This document shows positions 1 to 8,816 of a stretch of 64,000 nucleotides of DNA, piece by piece (position 1 is the first letter of the stretch; each line of letters starts with the position of its first letter). The stretch comes from Rhizobium sp. R634 (GTDB lineage Bacteria > Pseudomonadota > Alphaproteobacteria > Rhizobiales > Rhizobiaceae). Position numbers and translations under genes: made by a program. Where the stretch lies: positions 620,001 to 684,000 of the forward strand of contig NZ_LOKW01000001.1 of the NCBI RefSeq assembly GCF_002211305.1, read 5' to 3'. The notes under the pieces were generated by a model. It was not told where the DNA came from, ran no database searches, and saw nothing but the letters and a program-made list of their open reading frames with translations.

Positions 1-883
1 CCTTGTCGATCAGCTCGGGATCGGGCGTGCCGTGAATGCCGTAGGTCGGCTCGGTCAGGTCGATCCAGATGCTGCCGACCGGCCCGTTCGGTCCTTTGGG
101 GATGGTGAGGACCTTGTTGTTTTTCCCCTGCTTGAAATTCACTTTGGGATCGTAGCGATAGACGGGCATGCGGGCGACGCCCTTGACCTTGTGTGTGCCG
201 CTGGGGGAAGGATTGTCTTCGCTGCCGACCGTTGCCGGATAGGCCGCAAGCAGCGCGCCGCGCGCGTCATAGGCCAGCACCTGCCCCGTCTTGCCGTTCA
301 CCTCGATGCGCTTGACCTTTCCGTCTCTTGGAGATCCCGTTACCACGACTTGTACCGTCTTGCCCGGCGCAAAGTCCGCGCTGGGATTGAGCGCCTTCAT
401 CAAATCGATATCCATGTGGAACCGCTCCGCGAGCTTCTCCTCCACGCTGGTATATCCCATGCTCGCCATCTTCGCCTTTTCCCCATAGTCCTCGGGAATA
501 CGGTCGACGAGACCGGCGGCGTCTTCCTTGGTGATGACGTAGCTTTCGAGGATCGGCGGACCGGCTTCGAGCCGGGTGATCACCTCGGGATCGAGTTTTC
601 CATCCTCGGTAAGCTTGTTCATCGCCTCGAAGCCGGCAACAGCCTTGCCGACATTCTCGCCATAGAGGCCATCGATCACGCCAGGAGAGGCGCCGGCGCG
701 GTCGAGAAGCACCTGGAGGCGCACGATTGCGGGATCCGGGTCCGGCGACGGTTTCTTCGGACGCTCAGTTGCGAGCGAATCGAGGGAGGCTGTGTTGACG
801 GCCTCCGGCGACAGCTCCAGCGCATTTGCCGTGTCGAGGGAAAAAAGCAAAACAAGCGTTGCGATCGATGTGACGGTTTTCAT
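1..883 (-). CDS. L,D-transpeptidase (YkuD family), C-terminus beyond window
   Basis: Exported peptidoglycan cross-linking enzyme. The frame starts with ATG at 883 and stays open for 294 codons to the window edge. It has a short signal peptide (MKTVTSIATLVLLFSL), a PG_binding_1-like helical domain at about residues 48-105 (RLQVLLDRAGASPGVIDGLYG), a LysM-like stretch near 150, and the first half of a YkuD domain ending in GIHGTPDPELIDK. The HGTP motif is the histidine side of the L,D-transpeptidase active site. The cysteine motif (SxGCIR) should lie just outside the window. Family assignment is good; the exact cross-link made (3-3 type or protein anchoring) is not visible. It lies downstream of ftsZ2 on the same strand. 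Confidence 0.85.
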   Translation of the reverse strand, partial: MKTVTSIATLVLLFSLDTANALELSPEAVNTASLDSLATERPKKPSPDPDPAIVRLQVLLDRAGASPGVIDGLYGENVGKAVAGFEAMNKLTEDGKLDPEVITRLEAGPPILESYVITKEDAAGLVDRIPEDYGEKAKMASMGYTSVEEKLAERFHMDIDLMKALNPSADFAPGKTVQVVVTGSPRDGKVKRIEVNGKTGQVLAYDARGALLAAYPATVGSEDNPSPSGTHKVKGVARMPVYRYDPKVNFKQGKNNKVLTIPKGPNGPVGSIWIDLTEPTYGIHGTPDPELIDK

Positions 884-901
884 GAACCATCAAATGATTA
901 T

Positions 902-918
902 GGGAACTACTTGTTCCC
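902..918. promoter_or_regulatory. 17-bp perfect inverted repeat between ftsZ2 and the transpeptidase gene
   Basis: GGGAAC-TACTT-GTTCCC lies 19 bases upstream of the transpeptidase start. It has no T-run after it, so an operator or a weak mRNA hairpin is more likely than a terminator. It does not match the alphaproteobacterial LexA box (GTTC-N7-GTTC). Function unknown. Confidence 0.35.
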
Positions 919-990
919 TGAGGAGGGAAAGAGCGTCGGTCAGCGCTTACGCTGCCGCCGCCCCCTCTCGCTTGCGGGTTTTAGGCTGGG

Positions 991-2013
991 CTACTGCAGA
1001 ATGCGCGGGATCTGCAGATTTTCCTGGGCAACGCCGGGCATGGCGCCGAAGCCGCTGCCCTCCAAGCCGGTCGCCACGACGGAGACACGGAACCTGCCGT
1101 CGAGATTGCGGTCGAAGATGGCGCCGACGACGATTTCGGCATCCGCCTGCACTTCGTCGCGAATGCGGCTCGCGGCCTCGTCGACTTCGAACAGCGTCAT
1201 ATCGGAACCGCCCGAAATCGAGATCAGAACGCCCTTGGCGCCCTTCATCGAGAGATCGTCGAGCAGCGGGTTTGCGATCGCGCCCTCGGCCGCCTTCATG
1301 GCGCGGCCTTCGCCGGAAGCTTCGCCCGTGCCCATCATCGCCCGCCCCATGCCGCGCATCACCGACTTCACATCGGCGAAGTCGAGGTTGATCAGGCCTT
1401 CCTTGACGATCAGATCGGTGATGCAGCCGACGCCCGAATAGAGCACGCGGTCGGCGGTCATGAAGGCATCGGCGAAGGTCGTTTTCGCGTCGGCGACGCG
1501 GAAGAGGTTCTGGTTGGGAATGACGATGACGGTATCGGCGGCCTGGCGAAGCGCCTCGATGCCGGCCTCCGCCGTCTTCATGCGGCGATTGCCTTCGAAG
1601 GAAAACGGCTTGGTGACGACGCCGACGGTCAAAATGCCCGCCGAGCGCGCGGCCTGGGCGATCACCGATGCGGCGCCCGTTCCCGTTCCGCCGCCCATGC
1701 CGGCGGTGACGAAGCACATGTGTGAACCGCTGAGGTGGTCCATGATCTCGTCGAGCGACTCCTCGGCGGCCGCACGGCCGACTTCCGGCAGCGAACCCGC
1801 GCCAAGCCCTTCGGTCACCTGCGCTCCGAGCTGAATGCGCCGGGAGGCCTTCGAGGTCGCGAGGACCTGGGCATCCGTGTTTGCGGCAATGAACTCAACG
1901 CCGGCCAAATTCTCCGCGATCATGTTGTTGATCGCATTTCCGCCGCCGCCACCGACGCCAATGACGGTGATATGCGGCCGCAGCCCCACAATGCTGCTCT
2001 TGGCGTCCGTCAT
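991..2013 (-). CDS. ftsZ2: FtsZ homologue without C-terminal tail (FtsZ2 type)
   Basis: Tubulin-like GTPase. The GTP-binding signature GGGTGTG is at residues 107-113, the N-terminal glycine loop [13 protein letters not shown] at 19-31, and the T7 synergy loop NLDFADV at 209-215 with both catalytic aspartates. The chosen ATG at 2013 has AAGGAG six bases upstream; an earlier in-frame ATG at 2028 would include that ribosome site. The 340-residue product ends right after the tubulin C-terminal domain (IPRILQ). It therefore lacks the long linker and conserved C-terminal peptide that the main rhizobial FtsZ uses to bind FtsA and other partners. This matches the second, short FtsZ known in Sinorhizobium. 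It is unlikely to be the sole division FtsZ. Confidence 0.9.
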   Translation of the reverse strand: MTDAKSSIVGLRPHITVIGVGGGGGNAINNMIAENLAGVEFIAANTDAQVLATSKASRRIQLGAQVTEGLGAGSLPEVGRAAAEESLDEIMDHLSGSHMCFVTAGMGGGTGTGAASVIAQAARSAGILTVGVVTKPFSFEGNRRMKTAEAGIEALRQAADTVIVIPNQNLFRVADAKTTFADAFMTADRVLYSGVGCITDLIVKEGLINLDFADVKSVMRGMGRAMMGTGEASGEGRAMKAAEGAIANPLLDDLSMKGAKGVLISISGGSDMTLFEVDEAASRIRDEVQADAEIVVGAIFDRNLDGRFRVSVVATGLEGSGFGAMPGVAQENLQIPRILQ

Positions 2014-2146
2014 CATATGCTCCTTCATGCCCCGTGGATGGTCCGTCTTCGCCCGTAACGAATCACTGGTCACATTAAGAACATAAAATGGCGGAGGCGG
2101 GGCGAAAGAATTTGTCTGCGGCGGAGTTTGGCTCGCCCTGTGTGGA

Positions 2147-3133
2147 CTATCGGGCACGGGCGTCAGTGCCGGCCGGGACAGCCCTGGCGTCCCAGTCCCG
2201 CAGCGCATCGCAGAGCTCGGCCCGCGTCGGCGCGCCGATGCGCCCGCCGAACACCTGGCATTTGAGCGCCGCCGCCATGGACGACAGCCGCATCGTCTCT
2301 TCGATGGGCATGCCTTCGGCGATGGCGAGCGCGAAAGCGCCGTGGAAGATATCGCCGGCCGCAAGTGTATCGACGGCTTTGACGCGGGGTGCGGCGAGAT
2401 GAAAGACGTTGCCGGTCGGCTCATCGAACCAGAAGCAGCCGTTTTCGCCTGCGGTGACGCTGATGAAGGCCTGCGCGAATTTTCGCTTCAAGCGGCTGAC
2501 CACCTCCACCGGATCGGCCGTTCCGGCAAGCCGCTCGGCGGCCGGCTCGGAGAAGACGATGTGGCTTGCCGCCGGCGCCAGCATCTCGATCACGCCATCG
2601 CCTGCGACATCGCCGTCGAGGATGGCGGGTTTGCCCGCCGCTCTCGCCGCCGACAGCGTTGCCAGCGCAAGCTTCGGCCACCGCACGTCGACCAGCACGG
2701 CATCGACGGACGAGATTTCCCGTTGCGTGACGGACCTTGCCGTATCGTGCAGCCGCACATCGTAGAAGGGCACGATCAGGCGCTCGCCCGCATCGTCGAT
2801 CAGGATGGTCGAGACGGCCGAGCGGGCGCCTTGCGCAACGGTCACGCCGCTCGTGTCTATGCCGCTCTCGCTGAGATCGGCGATGATGCGGTCGCCGGTG
2901 GCATCGTCGCCGACCGCGCCCCAGAGACTGGCATTGCCGCCGAGGCGAGCGATGGCGAAGGCGGCACTCGATGCCATGCCTTCGGCGATCTGCAGCATTT
3001 CATAGGGCAGGATCTTGCCCTGGCCGGTGGGCAGCGCGCGCACACGAAACAGCGTGTCCAGAACCGCCGCGCCGACGCAGAGCACGCGGCGCGCTGAACC
3101 GGGCGGTGGATCGAAGGCGAAGGAGGCCGTCAA
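2147..3133 (-). CDS. PfkB-family sugar kinase
   Basis: Predicted cytoplasmic ATP-dependent kinase for a sugar or keto-sugar acid, 328 residues. It has the ribokinase-fold N-terminal start ([15 protein letters not shown]), the VTAGENG nucleotide-site motif at 227-233 and the C-terminal signature DTLAAGD at 255-261, whose last aspartate is the catalytic base. It is the last gene of the minus-strand run aldolase-like, GntR, binding protein, two permeases, kinase, with 18 bases to the upstream permease. Context suggests it phosphorylates the imported substrate before cleavage by the DHDPS-family enzyme at 6978. The substrate cannot be read from the sequence. Confidence 0.85.
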   Translation of the reverse strand: MTASFAFDPPPGSARRVLCVGAAVLDTLFRVRALPTGQGKILPYEMLQIAEGMASSAAFAIARLGGNASLWGAVGDDATGDRIIADLSESGIDTSGVTVAQGARSAVSTILIDDAGERLIVPFYDVRLHDTARSVTQREISSVDAVLVDVRWPKLALATLSAARAAGKPAILDGDVAGDGVIEMLAPAASHIVFSEPAAERLAGTADPVEVVSRLKRKFAQAFISVTAGENGCFWFDEPTGNVFHLAAPRVKAVDTLAAGDIFHGAFALAIAEGMPIEETMRLSSMAAALKCQVFGGRIGAPTRAELCDALRDWDARAVPAGTDARAR

Positions 3134-3151
3134 GATCTTCGTCTCATCTCG

Positions 3152-3967
3152 TCATTTGACGGCCCCGGCCGTCAGGCCGGCCACGATCTGCCGCTGTGCA
3201 AACACCGTCAGGATCAGCACCGGCAAGGTGACGATCAAAGCGGCTGCCGCCAGTGGCCCCCAGCTGACCTGTTCGAAGGACAGCATGTTGTAGACGGCAA
3301 CAGGAAGGGTGCGCGTCTCGCGGCTGGCGAGCACGATGCCGAAGACGAAATTGTTCCAGGAGAAGATCACCGAGAGGATGAAGGCGACGACGATGCCGGG
3401 CCTTGCGATCGGCAGGGCGACCAGGCGGAAAACCTGCCAGGATGTCGCGCCATCGATGCTCGCGGCCTCTTCCAGTTCCATCGGCGTCGTTTCGAAATAG
3501 CCGATCATGATCCACACGACGATCGGCACGGTGACGACGAGATGGATGATGATCTGCGGCATCAGCGTGCCGAGCAGGTTCAGCCACTGGAACAGCAGGA
3601 AGAGCGGGATCAGGAAGGAAAGGCCCGGCGTCATGCGCGCGATCATGATGACCATCGCGGATTTTTCCGCCTTCAGCCGGGCGATGCCGTAACCGGCCGG
3701 CACGCCGATCAAGAGCGCCAGAAGCGTGGCCGCCCCCGTCACCAGCACCGAATTCCATAGATAGAGGAAGAAATTGTTCTCCTCGAAGACCTTCAGATAA
3801 TTCGACCAGGCGAAACGCTCCGGAATGAAGATCGGCGGATAAGCGCCGTTGTCGATCTCATATTTCAGCGAAAGCGAGATCATCCAGAGGAAGAACAGCA
3901 CGACCGGCGAGATCATCACCAGGGCGACGAACAGCAGGCCGATGCGATCGAGCGTCTTGCGCTTCAT
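3152..3967 (-). CDS. Sugar ABC importer inner-membrane permease (MalG type)
   Basis: CUT1-type permease of 271 residues with six predicted membrane spans and the cytoplasmic EAA coupling motif (EEAASIDGATSWQVF) near residue 180, which docks onto the ATPase. It overlaps the upstream permease by one base (3967), so the two are translationally coupled. It pairs with the 3967-4905 permease and the 4905-6233 binding protein. No ATPase is encoded in this cluster; the UgpC-type ATPase at 16062 is a candidate partner. Substrate unknown, probably a sugar or sugar derivative. Confidence 0.92.
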   Translation of the reverse strand: MKRKTLDRIGLLFVALVMISPVVLFFLWMISLSLKYEIDNGAYPPIFIPERFAWSNYLKVFEENNFFLYLWNSVLVTGAATLLALLIGVPAGYGIARLKAEKSAMVIMIARMTPGLSFLIPLFLLFQWLNLLGTLMPQIIIHLVVTVPIVVWIMIGYFETTPMELEEAASIDGATSWQVFRLVALPIARPGIVVAFILSVIFSWNNFVFGIVLASRETRTLPVAVYNMLSFEQVSWGPLAAAALIVTLPVLILTVFAQRQIVAGLTAGAVK

Positions 3968-4905
3968 CAGCGTGCCTCCCCGTCCGACCAGTTCACGCGC
4001 TGCCGGATCATCATCAGGACGAAGGAGAGCAGGACGATGAGGATGAAGAAGACGACCGCCATGGCCGAGCCATAGCCTATATCGTAGTAGGCGAAAGCGG
4101 TGTTGTAGAGATAGATATTGATGGTTTCCGACGCCGTGCCGGGGCCGCCCTGGGTCATGGCGTAGATGATGTCGAAACTCTTCACGGCATCGATGCTGCG
4201 GATGATCACCGCGATCATCAGGAACGGCGCGATCATCGGCAGCGTCAGATAGCGGAATTTCTGCCAGACATTGGCGCCGTCGATCTCGGCACTTTCATAA
4301 GGCTCGCGCGGAACGGCCGCCAGGCCGCCGAGCACGATCAGCATGACGAGCGGCGTCCACTGCCAGCTCTCGACGAGAACCAGGGAAGGAATGACGCTGC
4401 GCTGATTGTAGATCCATTCCTGCGGGCCGATGCCGACGAAGGAGAGGAGATAGTTGAGCACGCCGAGCTGCGGATGGTACATCATCGTCCAGACGAGCGC
4501 AATGGCGACCGGGGTCGCCATCATCGGCATGACGAATATGCCGCGTATGAGGCCGCGCAGCGGAAACTGGGCATCGAAGATCAGCGCCGCGAGCGTCCCC
4601 AGAAACAGGGGGACGACCACGGAGAGCGTCGTATAGAGCACCGTGTGCCACAGCGACTCCCAGAAGCGCATGTCGGTGGCGAGGCGGATATAATTGTCCA
4701 GCCCCGCAAAGACCTGCGACTGACCGAGCGTCCAACTGTTGACGCTCATCCACACCGTAAACACCCATGGAAAGACGATGACGGCTGCGATGACGATGAG
4801 CGCCGGGATGACGAAGGGCCAGTAGTTGGGAGCAAACCGGTCCGGCTTGCTCCCTCCTTTCGGCGCCTTGGCCATAGCGGCCGTTTCGATGCTTGCCGAG
4901 GCCAT
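3967..4905 (-). CDS. Sugar ABC importer inner-membrane permease (MalF type)
   Basis: CUT1-type permease, 312 residues. A cytoplasmic N-terminus precedes a first span (FVIPALIVIAAVIVFPWVF), several further spans and an EAA loop (YESAEIDGANVWQKF) near residue 215. It overlaps the binding-protein gene by one base at 4905 and the second permease by one base at 3967. That is tight coupling for a three-component importer. The partner ATPase is not adjacent. Confidence 0.92.
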   Translation of the reverse strand: MASASIETAAMAKAPKGGSKPDRFAPNYWPFVIPALIVIAAVIVFPWVFTVWMSVNSWTLGQSQVFAGLDNYIRLATDMRFWESLWHTVLYTTLSVVVPLFLGTLAALIFDAQFPLRGLIRGIFVMPMMATPVAIALVWTMMYHPQLGVLNYLLSFVGIGPQEWIYNQRSVIPSLVLVESWQWTPLVMLIVLGGLAAVPREPYESAEIDGANVWQKFRYLTLPMIAPFLMIAVIIRSIDAVKSFDIIYAMTQGGPGTASETINIYLYNTAFAYYDIGYGSAMAVVFFILIVLLSFVLMMIRQRVNWSDGEAR

Positions 4906-6233
4906 TATCCCTCGCTTTTCGCCAGAACGGGTTCGAACTGCGCCGTCGCTGCCTTCAACTCGGCTTCAGGATCGGCGCCGCCGATCATGTTGGTGAGGCC
5001 GACGCCATAGATATCACGAAACTCGGTGACCGGAATGATGACCGGCAGCGCGAGCTGCGAGATCTTGCCGGAGCCGACGACGGCATCGAGCCAGGCGGCC
5101 GGCATCTTGACGCCTTCGCGGACCTTGGCATCTTCGAGCACGGACTGGCGGAACGGAACGCCGGCGCCGGCCTGCAGCAGGCGTGCGCCCATGTCATGCG
5201 CAATCGCCCATTGGCAGAAGAGATAGGCGGCTTCCTTCTTCTGGCTGGCCGCGACCACGCCGAGCCCGTCGCCGAAGGTGCCGGCGGCCTGTGCCTTCGG
5301 GCCTTTCGGCATGATGCCGTAGCCGACCTGGCCGACGACGCGCGACTTTTCCGGGTTCTCGATCGGCGGTGCAAAGCCGACGCCGTCCAGCCACATGCCG
5401 ATCTTGCCCTGCAGGAAGGCCGACTGCGCCTCCGCCCAGTTGAAGCCGGAGACGCCGGGAGGGGCGGTCTTGGTCATCAGCTTCTGGTAAAGCTTGGCCG
5501 CATCGACCGCTTCCGGCGACGTCGTGCGCAGCTTGCCGTCGGGGCCGAGCGGGCTCGAACCATAGCCGAGCAGCAGCGACGTCCAGACCGGCGTATTGGC
5601 GTTCTTCAGGCCGCGGGCGACGAAGCCGTAGGTGTTGGTCGAGGGGTCGGTCAGCGCTTCGGCGGCACTTGCCAGCTCTTCGAAGCTGGTCGGGTAGGCC
5701 AGCCCCTTCTTCTCGAACAGCGCCTTGTTCCAGTAGATGATCCAGTAATCGACCGAGAAGGGAAGAGAGCGCAGCACACCGTCGCCATCCTTGGCGAAGG
5801 CGAGCCCGGCTTCGGCGAAATCGCTTTCCACGAGCGACGGATCGGTCAGCGCGGGATCCTTGAGGAAGCCGCTGATATCGGCAAGCCAGCCGCCCTTTTC
5901 GAACTGCCGCTTCTGCACGTGGTAGCTCATATGCACCACGTCGAAGCTCGGCTTGCCCGAGCTGAGCTCGATCGTCGTCTTCTGGCGCTGCTGCTGTTCG
6001 GGCGTCGCTTCGGCATTGACCTTGATGCCGGTGAGCTCCTCGAATTCGGGCAGGTACTTCAGAAGGATTTCGCTGCGCGGGCTCTTGACCAGGTTCACTT
6101 CGAGCGTGGTGCCCGTGAAGCGCTTCCAGTCGACGGCGGCGGATGCCGGGCGCATGCCGAGCATGCTGCTCGCGCCAAGCGCGGCGGTTCCCGCCAGAAA
6201 ACCTCTGCGTGTCGGATTGAAGAATGATGGCAT
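4905..6233 (-). CDS. Extracellular solute-binding protein, Tat-exported
   Basis: Periplasmic binding protein family 1 (sugar type), 442 residues. The N-terminus NPTRRGFLAGTAALG carries a twin-arginine signal, followed by a hydrophobic stretch and a cleavage region around PASAA (residue 33), implying export in folded form. The family core includes GYGSSPLGPDGK and MWLDGVG. It starts at ATG 6233 behind a GAGGAGGA ribosome site and is the first transporter gene of the cluster, downstream of the GntR gene. Ligand unknown. Confidence 0.9.
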   Translation of the reverse strand: MPSFFNPTRRGFLAGTAALGASSMLGMRPASAAVDWKRFTGTTLEVNLVKSPRSEILLKYLPEFEELTGIKVNAEATPEQQQRQKTTIELSSGKPSFDVVHMSYHVQKRQFEKGGWLADISGFLKDPALTDPSLVESDFAEAGLAFAKDGDGVLRSLPFSVDYWIIYWNKALFEKKGLAYPTSFEELASAAEALTDPSTNTYGFVARGLKNANTPVWTSLLLGYGSSPLGPDGKLRTTSPEAVDAAKLYQKLMTKTAPPGVSGFNWAEAQSAFLQGKIGMWLDGVGFAPPIENPEKSRVVGQVGYGIMPKGPKAQAAGTFGDGLGVVAASQKKEAAYLFCQWAIAHDMGARLLQAGAGVPFRQSVLEDAKVREGVKMPAAWLDAVVGSGKISQLALPVIIPVTEFRDIYGVGLTNMIGGADPEAELKAATAQFEPVLAKSEG

Positions 6234-6292
6234 GTGAGTCCTCCTCCTTTATGTGCCGGCGATCTCCTCACCGCCGGCGGCTTATTTCCCGA

Positions 6293-6952
6293 TTATATCC
6301 CCAGCGCACGATCCCTTGCATGATTGATGTGTGCGACAAGGCTGTTGACGGCGTCCTCCGCCGATCGGCGCTCGATCGCCTCGAGCACCTTCAGATGCTC
6401 GCCCATCACAGGCCCGACGTGGCCGTCGATGCGGAACCGGTCCTGGCTGATCAGGCGCATCTTGATCGAGTTCACGCGGTAGGCATTCGAGATGATGGTA
6501 TTGCCAAGCGCGTCGATGAAGGCGTCATGCATGCCCCAGTCGATGGCCTGCGCGCGCAATTCCAACTCGTGCGAGCCGTCGCCGCTGCGAATGGCGTCGG
6601 CAATATCCCGGTGCTGCTTGATCAGCCTGGCGATCGTTTCGTCCGATGCGGACCGGGTAAAGAGCGCGACGGCTTCCTTCTCCAGGAAGACGCGTAGCTG
6701 GAAGGCTTCGCGAATGAGGTTGAGATCGATGTGGGCGATCTGCAGACCGCGCTGCGGCACGGTCTTGATCAGCCCCTCGGCTTCGAGCCTCGGGATGAGC
6801 TCACGGATGGCGCCGAGCGGCAGCCCTGTCAGTTCGACGAGGCGGCGCTGGGAAACGAACTGGCCGGGGCGCACGTCACGCGCAAGGAGATGGCGCGTGA
6901 AGCTCGCATACGCCTTTTCCCGCAGTGTCGGCTGCTCCTCCGTTCCGTCCAT
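6293..6952 (-). CDS. GntR-family (FCD) transcriptional regulator
   Basis: Local regulator with an N-terminal winged helix (VSQRRLVELTGLPLGAIRELI, then the wing GLIKTVPQRGLQIAH) and an all-helical FCD ligand domain with a metal-binding type His pattern (QHRDI, MHDAF, HINHA). ATG 6952 is preferred because GGAGG lies five bases before it; ATG 6970 is an in-frame alternative. It lies between the DHDPS-like gene and the binding protein in the same run and probably controls this cluster in response to a pathway acid. No operator could be identified with confidence. Confidence 0.85.
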   Translation of the reverse strand: MDGTEEQPTLREKAYASFTRHLLARDVRPGQFVSQRRLVELTGLPLGAIRELIPRLEAEGLIKTVPQRGLQIAHIDLNLIREAFQLRVFLEKEAVALFTRSASDETIARLIKQHRDIADAIRSGDGSHELELRAQAIDWGMHDAFIDALGNTIISNAYRVNSIKMRLISQDRFRIDGHVGPVMGEHLKVLEAIERRSAEDAVNSLVAHINHARDRALGI

Positions 6953-6977
6953 CGCCTCCTCCACAAACATGCCTGAC

Positions 6978-7868
6978 CTATGCGGCTTTCGAGCGGAAAA
7001 GATGATCGAAAGCAAGAGCGAGCTGGGTTTGCGCTTCGCCGGATATCGAAACCAGCGGCGGACGAACCGAAATCCAGATCTCCTCCGACGCCGTGCGCGC
7101 GATCATCGCCTTCACGGCCGGGATGACGGGGTGTTTCAGAATCTCGACCACGAAATCCTCTACGCGGCTGTCGTCCCTGCCCTCCTCGGCCAGCGGCCTG
7201 AGCTCGCGGGGCGCGAAATTGGCCATGCCTGAGATCGCACCCTGGCCGCCGAGCCGCACGGCCCGCGCCAGGTGCCGCTCGTCGCCCACCAGGATGATGA
7301 GATCGCCATGCGCCTTGAGCAGGCTTTCGGTATAGGGCCAATCCCCGGCGGAATCCTTGACGCCGGTGACGATATTGGGGAAGGCGGTCTTGAGACGGCC
7401 GATGAGCGACACGGTGAGCGGAACCATCGTCATCGACGGCAGATTATAGACGATGATGTCGCGCGCCTTGTCGCCCAGCAGGGCGAACACTGCCGAAAAC
7501 CACTGGAAGACGCCGTCGTCGCTGACGTTCTTGAAATAGGACGGCGGGGCAAGAAGAATATTGCGGGCGCCAAGCGAAAGAGCCTGGCCGGCCTGCATCG
7601 CCGCATCCTCGGCGGCATCGACCAGCACGCCGACGATGATGTTCTTTGCCGCGATGCCGGCATCGAGGAAGGCGGCGAGAACACGTTCCCGTTCCTGGCT
7701 TCCGATCGAGGACCCCTCACCCGTCGTCCCGAACAGCGTCACGCTGGAACATCCGGCGGCAAGGCAGCGCCGCGCCTGCGCGATCATCGCTTCGATCGCA
7801 ATATTGCCGTCGCTGTCGAACGGCGTGGCAAGAGCGACGGAAAGCCCGAATTTAGATGTCAACTTCAT
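6978..7868 (-). CDS. Dihydrodipicolinate synthase / N-acetylneuraminate lyase family aldolase
   Basis: TIM-barrel class I aldolase or dehydratase, 296 residues. It shows the carboxylate-binding motif GTTGEG (47-52), the catalytic Tyr141 (IVYNLPS) and the Schiff-base Lys171 (VTGVKDSAG). It is the first gene of the minus-strand sugar cluster and is followed by GntR. In this setting a 2-keto-3-deoxy acid aldolase or dehydratase role is likelier than lysine biosynthesis, since the dapA neighbourhood is absent. The substrate cannot be assigned. A second, divergent family member with its own GntR gene lies at 32745. Confidence 0.88.
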   Translation of the reverse strand: MKLTSKFGLSVALATPFDSDGNIAIEAMIAQARRCLAAGCSSVTLFGTTGEGSSIGSQERERVLAAFLDAGIAAKNIIVGVLVDAAEDAAMQAGQALSLGARNILLAPPSYFKNVSDDGVFQWFSAVFALLGDKARDIIVYNLPSMTMVPLTVSLIGRLKTAFPNIVTGVKDSAGDWPYTESLLKAHGDLIILVGDERHLARAVRLGGQGAISGMANFAPRELRPLAEEGRDDSRVEDFVVEILKHPVIPAVKAMIARTASEEIWISVRPPLVSISGEAQTQLALAFDHLFRSKAA

Positions 7869-7970
7869 TCCTCCCAGTTGATGGGTCAGGTGTAGCAGGC
7901 TGACATGTTAGTTGTAAAGTGGTGATTCATCGCTGCCTGCGCTGGGCAGGCAGTTGTCGTCAGTTCCTTC

Positions 7971-8816
7971 CTAGACAGTCTCGCTGGCGTCGATCCGGGC
8001 GGCTTGGCGCGTGGCATGGATGAAGGCCAGCACGAAGCCGATGGTGAGAACGAGCACGATGGTCGGCGCGGGTGCGCTGTCGATGAAGAAGGACAGGTAA
8101 ACGCCGGCGAAGGAGCCGGTGACGGCGATGGCGACCGACAGGATGAGCATCGTGCTGAACTTGCGGGTCAGCAGGAAGGCGATGGCGCCCGGTGCGATCA
8201 GCATGGCGATCGAAAGGATGATGCCGACTGCCTGCAGGGCGCCGACGATGGTGAGCGAGATGAGGGCGAGCAGGCCGTAATGCAGGAAGCCGATCCTGAG
8301 ACCCACGGCCTTTGCCTGCGTCGGGTCGAAAGCGTGCAGCAGAAAATCCTTCCACTTCACGCCGAGAATGCCTGCCGTGACCGCGGCGATCGCGCCTGCC
8401 TGCGCAATGTCGGGCCAGGAGACGCCGAGCATATCGCCGAACAGGATATGGTCGAGATGCACGTCGGACTGGATTTTGACATAGAGCACCAGGCCGAGCC
8501 CGAACATGCCGGAGAAGACGATGCCCATCACCGTGTCCTGCTTGATGCGGCTGTTGTCCCTGAGGAAGCCGGTGGCGATGGCGCAGAACATGCCGGCGAC
8601 GAAAGCGCCGACGGCATAGGGAAAGCCGACGATATAGGCGATGACCACGCCGGGAAACACCGCATGGCTGATCGCATCGCCCATCAGCGACCAGCCCTTG
8701 AGCACGACGAAGCAGGACAGGAGTGCCATCGGCACGGCGACCAGCACCGAAATGACAAGCGCATTGACCATGAATTCGAACTGGAAGGGCGAAAGCAGCA
8801 TCTCGGCAATGTTCAT
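7971..8816 (-). CDS. sitD: Mn/Fe ABC importer permease SitD
   Basis: ABC-3 family (ZnuB/SitD) membrane permease, 281 residues with about eight spans and the family stretch KGWSLMGDAISHAVFPGV near residue 40. ATG 8816 overlaps the end of sitC by four bases. It forms the transmembrane channel with SitC. The gene order sitA-sitB-sitC-sitD on the minus strand and the Mur-like boxes upstream of sitA identify the system as rhizobial Sit, a manganese (and possibly iron) importer. Confidence 0.92.
   Translation of the reverse strand: MNIAEMLLSPFQFEFMVNALVISVLVAVPMALLSCFVVLKGWSLMGDAISHAVFPGVVIAYIVGFPYAVGAFVAGMFCAIATGFLRDNSRIKQDTVMGIVFSGMFGLGLVLYVKIQSDVHLDHILFGDMLGVSWPDIAQAGAIAAVTAGILGVKWKDFLLHAFDPTQAKAVGLRIGFLHYGLLALISLTIVGALQAVGIILSIAMLIAPGAIAFLLTRKFSTMLILSVAIAVTGSFAGVYLSFFIDSAPAPTIVLVLTIGFVLAFIHATRQAARIDASETV

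Noticed and set aside
903..917. GGAAC on both strands at 903-917 as a stress promoter or LexA box
   Set aside because: Any start site would fall within a few bases of the transpeptidase ATG, and the N5 spacing does not fit the GTTC-N7-GTTC LexA pattern.
2014..2424. N-terminal extension of FtsZ to 477 residues
   Set aside because: The extra 137 residues overlap the PfkB gene, have no FtsZ similarity, and ATG 2013 has a well-placed ribosome site.
4893..6227. 444-residue plus-strand frame opposite the sugar binding protein
   Set aside because: Antisense shadow of a clear Tat-exported binding protein.
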